Assembly (NCBI GenBank): GCA_035556075.1
Contig: DATMFQ010000014.1
Span: 70,393-134,392 of the forward strand
Source of the DNA: 73-13 sp035556075
GTDB taxonomy: Bacteria > Actinomycetota > Actinomycetes > Actinomycetales > Microbacteriaceae
Reading direction: 5' to 3'
Length of the DNA: 64,000 nucleotides
The translations under genes and the position numbers were made by a program. The notes under the pieces are model-generated. The model saw only the letters and a list, made by a program, of their open reading frames with translations. It searched no databases and was not told the origin of the DNA. Position 1 is the first letter of the stretch, and every line of letters starts with the position of its first letter. Positions 16,606 to 24,090 of the stretch are shown here, one piece after another.

Positions 16606-16611
16606 AGTCTA
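16606..16611 (-). promoter_or_regulatory. Leaderless -10 box for HGxxPAAW gene and trpCBA
   Basis: TAGACT, 6 bases before the ATG at 16599. Its first three bases are the stop codon of the upstream 78-residue protein. It would give trpCBA a promoter independent of trpE. Confidence 0.55.
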
Positions 16612-16845
16612 GCCTGGCCGACCCGACTCCCCCGGCTCCCCCGCGTCATCTGTTGCCGCGTCGTCAGCGGGAGCGTCCGTGTCGGAGAAGTCTGCGTCGG
16701 ACGGGTCGAGACCGCGGTTGAGTGCGTCCCACGCGTCTCGCGGTTCGTCACCGCCCGCGCCACGTCGACGCCGGGACGCCCACAGCCACCAGGCGAGGAA
16801 TGCGGCGATGACGACGACGAGTCCGATCGCGACGGCCGGGTCCAT
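16609..16845 (-). CDS. Small single-pass membrane protein in trp cluster
   Basis: 78 residues: an N-terminal hydrophobic helix (PAVAIGLVVVIAAFLAWWLW), a basic stop-transfer (SRRRRGAG) and an acidic, Ala/Asp-rich cytoplasmic tail. It lies 5 bases after the trpE stop, where other actinobacteria carry a tryptophan-biosynthesis-associated membrane protein; this one is much shorter and I do not recognise the family. The function is unknown; reality as a gene is supported by spacing, membrane topology and codon use. Confidence 0.7.
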   Translation of the reverse strand: MDPAVAIGLVVVIAAFLAWWLWASRRRRGAGGDEPRDAWDALNRGLDPSDADFSDTDAPADDAATDDAGEPGESGRPG

Positions 16846-16850
16846 CCGAG

Positions 16851-18371
16851 TTACCGTCCCAGCGCATTCGCGATCGCAATCGCCCGCAGCGGGGCGGCCG
16901 CCTTGTGCATCGTCTCCTCGTGCTCCGTCGTCGGCACCGATTCGGCCACGAGCCCCGCTCCCGCCTGCACGGTCGCGACGCCGTCCTTGATCACGGTGGT
17001 CCGGATCGCGATCGCGAGGTCAGCGTCGCCGGCGAGATCGAAGTAGCCGACGACACCGCCGTACACGCCCCGCGCGACCGACTCGAGCTCGTCGATGATC
17101 TCGAGCGCGCGCGGCTTCGGCGCGCCGGACAGCGTCCCGGCCGGGAAGGTAGCCCGGAACACGTCGATCGGGGTGACCCCCTCACGGAGGTCCGCCTCGA
17201 CGGTCGAGACGATGTGCATGATGTGGCTATAGCGCTCGATGACCATGAATTGGGTCAGCTCGACGGTGCCGGCGACCCCGACCTTGGCGAGATCATTGCG
17301 GGCGAGGTCGACGAGCATGAGGTGCTCCGCGCGCTCCTTGGGGTCGCGCAGCAGCTCCTCCGCGTGGGCATCGTCAAGCTCCGGGGTCTCGCCGCGAGGG
17401 CGTGATCCCGCGATCGGGTGGCTCGTCGCCCGGCCGTCCGTCACCTTGACGAGGGCCTCCGGGCTCGAGCCGACGACGGCGAAGGGGTGCCCGTCCGCAT
17501 CCTCGAGTGAGAGCAGGTACATGTACGGGCTCGGGTTGAGTGCCCGCAGCACGCGGTACACGTCAAGCGGCTCCGCGGTGAGGTCGTGATCGAACCGCTG
17601 GCTCAGCACGACCTGGAAGACGTCACCCTCCCGGATGAGCTCCTTGGCGCGCACCACCATCGCCTCGTACGCCTCCTGCGTTCCGCGATGCCGTGGCGCG
17701 GACCGGACCGACAGATCGATCGCCGCGACGTCTGGGGCGCTCGGGGTGCCGAGCCGCGCCTCCAGCGCGTCGAGCCGCCGCTGCGCGTCCGCCCACAGCG
17801 CCTCGGGTGCCGCGTCCCCGTCGTTGAGGACCGAGGCGATGAGCGTCACCGTGCCGTGCCGGTGATCGAGCGCGAGCAGCTCGGAGACGAGCCCGAATGA
17901 CTGCACCGGCACGTCGACGGCCGCATCGACGGGCGGTCGGTGCGGCAGCCGCTCGATCTGCCGGACCGCATCCCAGCCGATATAGCCGACGAGCCCGCCG
18001 GTCAGCGGCGGGTGGCCGGGGATGCGCGGGGTCGACCAGCGACGGTACAGCGCGTCGAGCGCCGCGAGCGGCGCGGCGTCGATCGCGTCGCCAAGGGCTC
18101 GCTCGGCGTCGACCGTGCCGGCCAACCAGACCGTCTCGTCACCGCGGGTCGTCAGCGTGCCGAAGGTCCCGACGCCGACGAACGACCACCGCGACCAGAT
18201 GCCGCCGGGCTCGGCCGATTCGAGGAGGAATGTGCCGGGGCGTCCCGCGGCGAGCTTCCGATAGATGCCGACCGGCGTCTCCGCGTCCGCGAACCGCTCC
18301 CGGAGCACCGGCACCACGCGGTGGCCCGCCGCGATCGCCGCATCGAAATCGGCCCGGGTCGTCGTGGTCAC
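16851..18371 (-). CDS. trpE: Anthranilate synthase component I
   Basis: Converts chorismate to anthranilate with glutaminase TrpG, which is not in the window. 506 residues. The feedback-binding LLESAE lies near 49-54 with Ser63 in the same element, so tryptophan inhibition is expected. The chorismate-binding core includes PIAGSRPRG, in which Ala rather than Lys distinguishes it from PabB, then DLARNDLAKV and GTLSGAPKPRA. The GTG start overlaps the hisI stop (GTGA). trpD is also absent from this cluster. Confidence 0.96.
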   Translation of the reverse strand: MTTTTRADFDAAIAAGHRVVPVLRERFADAETPVGIYRKLAAGRPGTFLLESAEPGGIWSRWSFVGVGTFGTLTTRGDETVWLAGTVDAERALGDAIDAAPLAALDALYRRWSTPRIPGHPPLTGGLVGYIGWDAVRQIERLPHRPPVDAAVDVPVQSFGLVSELLALDHRHGTVTLIASVLNDGDAAPEALWADAQRRLDALEARLGTPSAPDVAAIDLSVRSAPRHRGTQEAYEAMVVRAKELIREGDVFQVVLSQRFDHDLTAEPLDVYRVLRALNPSPYMYLLSLEDADGHPFAVVGSSPEALVKVTDGRATSHPIAGSRPRGETPELDDAHAEELLRDPKERAEHLMLVDLARNDLAKVGVAGTVELTQFMVIERYSHIMHIVSTVEADLREGVTPIDVFRATFPAGTLSGAPKPRALEIIDELESVARGVYGGVVGYFDLAGDADLAIAIRTTVIKDGVATVQAGAGLVAESVPTTEHEETMHKAAAPLRAIAIANALGR

Positions 18372-18721
18372 GCCTCGCCCCTCACCGGGTCGAGCGGGTC
18401 GACGTCGAAGCAGGCGTGCGCGCCCGTATGGCACGCGGGCCCGACCTGGTGCACCGTCAGCAGCAGCACATCCGAATCGCAGTCCAGGGCGGCGCCCCGC
18501 ACGTACTGGACGTGCCCGCTCGTTGCGCCCTTCACCCAATACTCCTGCCGAGAGCGGCTCCAGTACGTCGCCCGACCCTCCGTCAGCGTGCGGCGCAGCG
18601 CCTCCCGGTCCATCCAGGCGAGCATGAGCACGGTCCCCGTGCCCTCCTCCTGCACGATGGCCGGGAGCAGTCCTTGCGCATCGAAGCGGGCGCGGTCGAG
18701 GACGGCAGTCACCGCATTCAC
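18368..18721 (-). CDS. hisI: Phosphoribosyl-AMP cyclohydrolase
   Basis: Third step of histidine synthesis, a zinc enzyme of 117 residues. MLAWMDREALRRTL, YWSRSRQEYWVKG and the metal ligands DCDSD and CHTG are visible. The single-domain HisI form matches the separate hisE in this cluster. It overlaps hisF by four bases at its start and trpE at its end, physically linking the his and trp genes in one transcript. Confidence 0.96.
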   Translation of the reverse strand: MNAVTAVLDRARFDAQGLLPAIVQEEGTGTVLMLAWMDREALRRTLTEGRATYWSRSRQEYWVKGATSGHVQYVRGAALDCDSDVLLLTVHQVGPACHTGAHACFDVDPLDPVRGEA

Positions 18722-19494
18722 CCCGCACCTCCCAGGCGCACCGGGTGGCCGGCGGCAGCGAGCGCCGCCTTCACCTCGCCGACCGTGAGCAGTCCATCGT
18801 GGAAGACGCTCGCGGCGAGCACCGCATCAGCACCGGCATCGACCGCCGGCGCGAAATCGGCAACGGCCCCTGCCCCGCCGCTGGCGATGACCGGGACGCG
18901 GCTGACCTCGCGCATCACCCGAACGAGCTCGAGGTCATACCCATCCTTCGTGCCGTCGGCGTCGATCGAGTTGACGAGCAATTCGCCGGCGCCACGCTCG
19001 ATCGCCTCGGCCGCCCAGGCGAGCGCGTCGAGGTCACTCTCCCGCCGGCCGCCGTGCGTCGTGACGACGAAGCCGCTGGGCATGCGCGCCGAGCGTTGCA
19101 CATCGAGCGAGAGGACGAGCACCTGCGCACCGAAGCGGTCGGCGATCTCATCGATGAGGGCAGGACGGGCGATCGCCGCAGAGTTGACCCCGACCTTGTC
19201 CGCGCCACGGCCAAGCAGCCGCGCGACATCCTCCGTCGAGCGCACGCCGCCGCCGACCGTCAGCGGCACGAAGACCTGCTCGGCCGTCTGCTGGACGATG
19301 TCGTAGACCGTCGCCCGATCCTCCGTCGTCGCCGTCACGTCAAGGAACGTGAGCTCGTCGGCGCCCTGCTCGGCGTAGCGGCGCGCGAGCTCGACGGGGT
19401 CGCCCTTGACCGCGAGGTCCTGGAATTTGACCCCCTTGACGACCGCGCCCGCGGCGACATCGAGACACGGGATGACCCGGACGGCGAGTGACAT
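18718..19494 (-). CDS. hisF: Imidazole glycerol phosphate synthase subunit HisF
   Basis: Cyclase subunit that, with HisH (not in the window), makes imidazole glycerol phosphate and AICAR. A (beta/alpha)8 barrel of 258 residues with catalytic Asp12 (VIPCLDV) and Asp131 (LSLDV) and phosphate-binding VGGG, NSIDADGTKDGYD and ASGGAG. The start overlaps the hisG stop by one base (TGATG). Confidence 0.97.
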   Translation of the reverse strand: MSLAVRVIPCLDVAAGAVVKGVKFQDLAVKGDPVELARRYAEQGADELTFLDVTATTEDRATVYDIVQQTAEQVFVPLTVGGGVRSTEDVARLLGRGADKVGVNSAAIARPALIDEIADRFGAQVLVLSLDVQRSARMPSGFVVTTHGGRRESDLDALAWAAEAIERGAGELLVNSIDADGTKDGYDLELVRVMREVSRVPVIASGGAGAVADFAPAVDAGADAVLAASVFHDGLLTVGEVKAALAAAGHPVRLGGAG

Positions 19495-20333
19495 CAGATC
19501 CTCGCCGCGTGAATGGCGGTCACGAGGATCGCTCGCGAGCCGATCTCGTACAGCCGGTCCATGACATCGTTCGCGTCGGCGCTCGGCACCATCGCTCGCA
19601 CGGCGACCCAGGCCTCGTCGTGGAGCGGCGCGACCGTCGGTGACTCGATGCCGGGCGTGATCGCGGTCGCGGCCTCGAGTTTCGACTTCTCGACGTGGTA
19701 GTCGACGAGGACGTAGCGGCGGGCGACGAGGACGCCCTCGAGGCGGTGGCGCAGCCGGACGAGGCCCGGCAGCGTCGTGTCGGTCGCGATGAGGACCGCC
19801 TCCGACTCGAGGAGCACCGGTCCGAAGATCTCGAGCCCCTGCGCCCGGAGCGTCGAGCCGGTCGAGACGACGTCGGCGACCGCGTCAGCGACGCCGAGCG
19901 CGACGGAGGACTCGACCGCGCCGTCGAGGTCGACGATCGCCGCGGTGACCCCGTGCTTGGCGAGGACGCTGTCGACGAGGCCCGGGTAGCTCGTCGCGAC
20001 GCGAACCCCCTGCAGGTCGGCGAGGTCGGTGAAGGCCCCCGGGCGCCCCGCGAAGCGGAACGTCGAGTGGCCGAAGCCAAGTGCCTGCACCTCGAGCGCC
20101 GCGGAGGCGGAGTCCACGAGCAGGTCGCGACCGGTGATCCCGACATCGAGGGCACCCGAGCCGACGTATGTCGCGATGTCGCGCGGACGGAGGTAGAAGA
20201 ACTCGATGTCGTTGCGCGCGTCGATGGTCGACAGCGCGCGCGCGTCACGGCGCTGCGCGTAGCCGGCCTCGTGGAGCATCTCCTGCGCGGTCTCGGACAG
20301 CGACCCCTTGTTGGGGACGGCGACTCTCAGCAT
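19494..20333 (-). CDS. hisG: ATP phosphoribosyltransferase, long form
   Basis: First and feedback-controlled step of histidine synthesis. 279 residues include the C-terminal regulatory domain (about 210-279, KLEAATAITPGIESPTVAPL), so this is the histidine-sensitive hexameric HisG-L that needs no HisZ. The catalytic core begins RVAVPNKGSLSE, with GITGRDLLVDS and the PRPP loop (SVALGVADAVADVVSTGSTL). GAAGG lies upstream of the ATG. hisE precedes it by 48 bases. Confidence 0.97.
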   Translation of the reverse strand: MLRVAVPNKGSLSETAQEMLHEAGYAQRRDARALSTIDARNDIEFFYLRPRDIATYVGSGALDVGITGRDLLVDSASAALEVQALGFGHSTFRFAGRPGAFTDLADLQGVRVATSYPGLVDSVLAKHGVTAAIVDLDGAVESSVALGVADAVADVVSTGSTLRAQGLEIFGPVLLESEAVLIATDTTLPGLVRLRHRLEGVLVARRYVLVDYHVEKSKLEAATAITPGIESPTVAPLHDEAWVAVRAMVPSADANDVMDRLYEIGSRAILVTAIHAARI

Positions 20334-20381
20334 GACTCAGACCTTCGGATTCGTAGCGGGATCAAGGGCGGGGGCTGACGA

Positions 20382-20645
20382 TCACAGATGTCGCCAGACG
20401 TCCTCCGGCTCGATCCCCTTCGCGAGCATGAGCACCTGCAGGTGGTAGATGAGCTGCGAGATCTCCGCGGCGGTGTCGTCGAGTGACTGGTACTCGGCCG
20501 CCATCCACACCTCGGCCGCCTCCTCGACGATCTTCTTGCCGATGAAGTGCACGCCCGCGTCAAGCTCGGCGACCGTGCCCGAGCCCTCCGGCCGGGTCGC
20601 GGCCTTGTCGCGGAGCTCCGCGTAAAGCGCGTCGAAGGTCTTCAC
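20382..20645 (-). CDS. hisE: Phosphoribosyl-ATP pyrophosphatase
   Basis: Second step of histidine synthesis. All-alpha protein of 87 residues, with metal-binding KKIVEEAAEVWMAA and AAEISQLIYHLQVLM. It starts at GTG. A TACCCT box lies 7 bases before it; the same stretch contains GGAGGG, so either a leaderless start or a close Shine-Dalgarno is possible. Separate from hisI, as usual in actinobacteria. Confidence 0.95.
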   Translation of the reverse strand: MKTFDALYAELRDKAATRPEGSGTVAELDAGVHFIGKKIVEEAAEVWMAAEYQSLDDTAAEISQLIYHLQVLMLAKGIEPEDVWRHL

Positions 20646-20686
20646 ACCCTCCAGGGTACTGGTCCGGACGGGTCCGGTCCCGCGGG

Positions 20687-21055
20687 TCAGCCGACCCCGA
20701 GGAGGTCGATGACGAAGACGAGGGTGTGCCCGCCGAGTCGGTGTCCCGAGCCAGCCGGGCCGTACCCGAGGTGCGGCGGGATGACGAGCTGGCGACGGCC
20801 ACCGACCCGCATGCCCGGGATGCCCTCCTGCCAGCCCGCGATGAGACCGGCGAGCGGGAACTGGATGGACTCGCCGCGGTCCCAGCTCGCGTCGAACTGC
20901 TCCCCCGTCTCGTAGTCGACGCCGACATAGTGCACGTCGACGCGGTCACCCGCCTTCGCCTCAGCACCATCGCCGACCTCGAGGTCGGTGATGACGAGCT
21001 CAGCGGGCGCGGGGCCCGCCAGGAAGTCGATCTCAGGCTTCTGCTTCGCAGTCAT
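20687..21055 (-). CDS. FKBP-type peptidyl-prolyl isomerase
   Basis: Single-domain FKBP without signal peptide, so cytoplasmic. VHYVGVDYETGEQFDAS, FPLAGLIAGWQEGIPGMRVGGRRQL and PHLGYG form the active-site cup. Start chosen at MTAKQKPEIDF (122 residues), since related proteins begin there; an in-frame start 21 bases upstream is possible. It lies between rpe and hisE on the same strand. Confidence 0.9.
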   Translation of the reverse strand: MTAKQKPEIDFLAGPAPAELVITDLEVGDGAEAKAGDRVDVHYVGVDYETGEQFDASWDRGESIQFPLAGLIAGWQEGIPGMRVGGRRQLVIPPHLGYGPAGSGHRLGGHTLVFVIDLLGVG

Positions 21056-21076
21056 ACCCGAAATCCTGTCACGCAT

Positions 21077-21733
21077 TCAGTGGGCGTGGGCACGGGCCAG
21101 CTCGCGGAGAGCGTCGATCTCGGCGGGGAGGTCATCCGCGCGGAAGACCGCGGAGCCCGCGACGAAGGTATCGGCGCCGTGCTCCGCCGCAATGCCGATC
21201 GTCCGGCGGTCGACCCCGCCGTCGACCTGGAGCCAGATGTCGAGCCCGGTGCGGCGCACCTCGGCGCGGAGCGCGTCAAGCTTCGGCATGACCTCTGGCA
21301 TGAACGCCTGGCCGCCAAAGCCCGGCTCCACCGTCATGACGAGCACCTGATCGAACTCCGGGAGCAGCTCGAGGTAGGGCTCGATCGGCGTGCCGGGCTT
21401 CACGGCGAGACCGGCGCGCGCCCCGATCTCCCGCAGCCGCCTCGCGACGGCCACCGGCGCGGTCGTGCTCTCCGCGTGGAAGGTGACGGAGTACGCGCCG
21501 AGCTCCGCGTAGCCCGGCGCCCACCGCTCCGGTGCCGCGATCATGAGATGGACGTCGAGCGGGACGGGGCTCACGTCCTGGATGCGGCCGACCATCTGGG
21601 GGCCGAAGGTGAGATTCGGCACGAAGTGGTTGTCCATGACGTCGACGTGGACGAGGTCGGCGTTCGCGATCCGGCCGAGCTCGCGCTCGAGGTTGACGAA
21701 GTCGGCGGCCAGGATCGAGGGGTTGATCCGCAT
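21077..21733 (-). CDS. rpe: Ribulose-phosphate 3-epimerase
   Basis: Interconverts ribulose-5-phosphate and xylulose-5-phosphate in the pentose phosphate pathway, feeding PRPP to the his, trp and pyr genes around it. TIM barrel of 218 residues: PSILAADF, HVDVMDNHFVPNLTFGP, DVHLM, VEPGFGGQ and QVDGGV contain the metal and catalytic Asp residues. The ATG lies 7 bases after TAGGCT, suggesting a leaderless transcript. Confidence 0.97.
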   Translation of the reverse strand: MRINPSILAADFVNLERELGRIANADLVHVDVMDNHFVPNLTFGPQMVGRIQDVSPVPLDVHLMIAAPERWAPGYAELGAYSVTFHAESTTAPVAVARRLREIGARAGLAVKPGTPIEPYLELLPEFDQVLVMTVEPGFGGQAFMPEVMPKLDALRAEVRRTGLDIWLQVDGGVDRRTIGIAAEHGADTFVAGSAVFRADDLPAEIDALRELARAHAH

Positions 21734-21740
21734 GGGATGA

Positions 21741-21746
21741 AGCCTA
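21741..21746 (-). promoter_or_regulatory. Leaderless -10 box for rpe
   Basis: TAGGCT ends 7 bases before the rpe ATG. Would start a transcript rpe-FKBP-hisEGFI-trp. Confidence 0.5.
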
Positions 21747-21763
21747 TGGGAGGTCGACTCGGG

Positions 21764-23149
21764 TCATCCGACTGTGAGGAGCTGGATGAACATGGCGTCC
21801 GTGCCGTGCCGGTGCGGCCAGAGCTGGACGTGCGTGCCGGGGGCGAGGTCCAGCGGCTTGACCGCGACGCGCTGCGCGACCTCCTGCGTATCGAGCGCGC
21901 GCAGTCGACCATGGCGGCGCAGCGCCGCATTCACGATCGCCTTCGTCTCCGCGGCGTGCGGCGAGCAGGTGACGTACGCGAGCAACCCGCCGGGGCGCAG
22001 GGCGGCGATCGCGGCGTCAAGCAGCCGGGACTGGAGCCCGGCAAGCTCGGCGACATCGCTCGGCTGCTTGCGCCACCGTGCCTCGGGCCGGCGACGCAGC
22101 GCCCCGAGGCCCGTGCATGGGGCGTCGAGGAGGATGCGATCGAATGCGGCGGGCGCGCGATCCGCCCAGGTCACCCCGTCCGCGACGACGACCTCGGGAG
22201 CCGCCTCGCCAAAGACGCGCAGCGCCCGGCGCACGAGCTCGGCGCGATGCGGGGCGAACTCGTTGGCCGTCAGCTCCGCGCCGCCGATGGCCGCCTCCGC
22301 GGCGAGGAGGGCGGCCTTGCCCCCGGGGCCGGCGCACAGGTCGAGCCACCGCTCCCCCGGGGCGATCGGGCGTGCCCGGCTCAGGATGAGGGCGGCGAGC
22401 GCCGAGCCCTCGTCCTGCACCCGCGCGCGCCCCTCCCGGACCGCAGGCAGCACGCCGGGGTCTCCACTCGGGGCGAGGACGCCGACCGGGGACACGCTGC
22501 TGAGGCGCTCGCCGAGCTCCTCGGGCGCCGCGAGCCCTGGGAGGGCGGTGAGTGCGACGGGTGCCGGGACGTTGTCGGCGACGAGCAGCGACTCGAGTTC
22601 GGCTTCGCGGCCCTCGGCGACGAGCACCTGGCGCATGGCGCGCACGATCCACAGCGGATGCGCGTACTGGATCGACAGCGCTTCCTCGCCGCTGGTCACC
22701 CCCGCGAGTGTCGCCGCAAGCCACGTGTCCCGATCCTCAGCGGCGATGCGCCGGAGCACCGCATTCACAAAGCCGCGCGCCGACTCCTTCCGCACGAGCG
22801 CGACCGTCTCCTTGACGGCGGCGTGCGGCGCGACCCGCATGCCGAGCAGCTGGTGGGCGCCGAGGCGGAGCAGATCCAGCGCCGCGGGGTCGATCCGGCT
22901 GGTATCCCGATCGGCCGCGAGGGTGATGATCCGGTCGTAGTAGCCGAGGCGGCGCAGCGTCCCATAGGTGAGCTCGGTCGCCAGTGCCGCGTCGCGCTCA
23001 TCGAGCCCGGCGTCACGAATGCGCTGCGGGAGGATGAGATTCGCATACGCATCGGCGTCGGCGACCGTGCGCAGCACCTCGAAGGCGACCCAGCGGGGAC
23101 CCCGGCGCGGCCGCCGATCCGGTCCCTGGGCCTCGCGACGCTCAGCCAC
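21764..23149 (-). CDS. rsmB: 16S rRNA m5C967 methyltransferase
   Basis: SAM-dependent methylation of C967 in 16S rRNA. The N-terminal NusB-like RNA-binding domain (FEVLRTVADADAYANLILP) is followed by the Rossmann methyltransferase: LDLCAGPGGKAALLAAE (SAM site), DAPCTGLGALRRRPE (PC motif) and the catalytic cysteine in TCSPH near the C-terminus. The start was placed at the GTG inside the end of fmt (8-base overlap), giving 461 residues. Confidence 0.95.
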   Translation of the reverse strand: MAERREAQGPDRRPRRGPRWVAFEVLRTVADADAYANLILPQRIRDAGLDERDAALATELTYGTLRRLGYYDRIITLAADRDTSRIDPAALDLLRLGAHQLLGMRVAPHAAVKETVALVRKESARGFVNAVLRRIAAEDRDTWLAATLAGVTSGEEALSIQYAHPLWIVRAMRQVLVAEGREAELESLLVADNVPAPVALTALPGLAAPEELGERLSSVSPVGVLAPSGDPGVLPAVREGRARVQDEGSALAALILSRARPIAPGERWLDLCAGPGGKAALLAAEAAIGGAELTANEFAPHRAELVRRALRVFGEAAPEVVVADGVTWADRAPAAFDRILLDAPCTGLGALRRRPEARWRKQPSDVAELAGLQSRLLDAAIAALRPGGLLAYVTCSPHAAETKAIVNAALRRHGRLRALDTQEVAQRVAVKPLDLAPGTHVQLWPHRHGTDAMFIQLLTVG

Positions 23150-24074
23150 CGAGCACCGTCCGCTCCGCACGAGACCGACCACGCAGCCAATCACTCGCCG
23201 ACATCATGCTGCGGCCGGCCGGGGTCACCCGCAGCAGCTCGAGCAGCCCGTCCCCCGTGCCGACGACGACCCGGCCCTGGATGAGCTCCACCTCGCCGGG
23301 GGCGAGCGGGAGCCGTTCGTGGGCCGGTGCCGCCTCGGCGATGCGCAGCCGCGCGCCGTCGAGCGTCGTCGATGCCCCCGGCTCGGGCGTCACACCGCGG
23401 ATGAGCCGGGCGAGGTCGACGGCACTCGCCGTCCAGTCGAGCACGCCATCGGCCGCGTGCAGCTTTCCGGCGTAGCTGGCCTCGCCCTGCTGTGGTCGCG
23501 CGACCGCGGTGCCGTCGGCGAGCTCGTCGACGACGTCAGCGAGCACGCCCGCGCCGACGACCGCGAGACGCTCGAGGAGCGCCCCCGCCGTCTGGCAGCG
23601 ACCGATCGGCTCGCGTCGACTCGCATACACCGGACCAGCGTCGAGCTCAGGGACGAGGTGGAACACGCTGACGCCGGTCTCCTCCTCACCCGCGATGATG
23701 GCGTGCTGCACCGGCGCGGCGCCCCGCCAGCGCGGCAGCACCGAGAAGTGCAGGTTGATCCAGCCGAGGCGCGGCATCGACAGCAGCGGCTCACGGAGGA
23801 GACCGCCGTAGGCGACGACGACGCCGAGGTCCGGCCCGAGCGTCGTGAGGTGGGCCGTCGCCGCGTCACCCAGGCGGTTCGTCCGGTGCACCGGGACACC
23901 GGCTTTCGCCGCGTGTGCCGCGACGGGTGTCGGCGTCAGCACCCGCCGGCGGCCGACCGGCGCATCCTCGCGCGTCACGACCGTCACGACTTCGTGACGG
24001 CTCGTCAGCAGCGCTTCGAGACTCGGCACGGCGACCGCTGGACTGCCGGCGAAGACGAGACGAAGGGAGCTCAC
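23142..24074 (-). CDS. fmt: Methionyl-tRNA formyltransferase
   Basis: Formylates initiator Met-tRNA using 10-formyl-THF. 310 residues from a GTG start (MSSLRLVFAGSPAVAVPSLE). The formyl-transfer site shows INLHFSVLPRWRGAAPVQ (Asn and His) and the downstream Asp in ELDAGPVY; a C-terminal OB-like domain follows. A long upstream extension of the open frame is not family-like. Neighbours priA, metK and rsmB are the conserved order seen in actinobacteria. Confidence 0.96.
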   Translation of the reverse strand: MSSLRLVFAGSPAVAVPSLEALLTSRHEVVTVVTREDAPVGRRRVLTPTPVAAHAAKAGVPVHRTNRLGDAATAHLTTLGPDLGVVVAYGGLLREPLLSMPRLGWINLHFSVLPRWRGAAPVQHAIIAGEEETGVSVFHLVPELDAGPVYASRREPIGRCQTAGALLERLAVVGAGVLADVVDELADGTAVARPQQGEASYAGKLHAADGVLDWTASAVDLARLIRGVTPEPGASTTLDGARLRIAEAAPAHERLPLAPGEVELIQGRVVVGTGDGLLELLRVTPAGRSMMSASDWLRGRSRAERTVLGG

Positions 24075-24090
24075 GAAACCATTCTCCCGG

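Noticed and set aside
16845..18380. trp attenuator with leader peptide before trpE
   Set aside because: trpE overlaps hisI, and no Trp-rich short frame with a terminator is visible.
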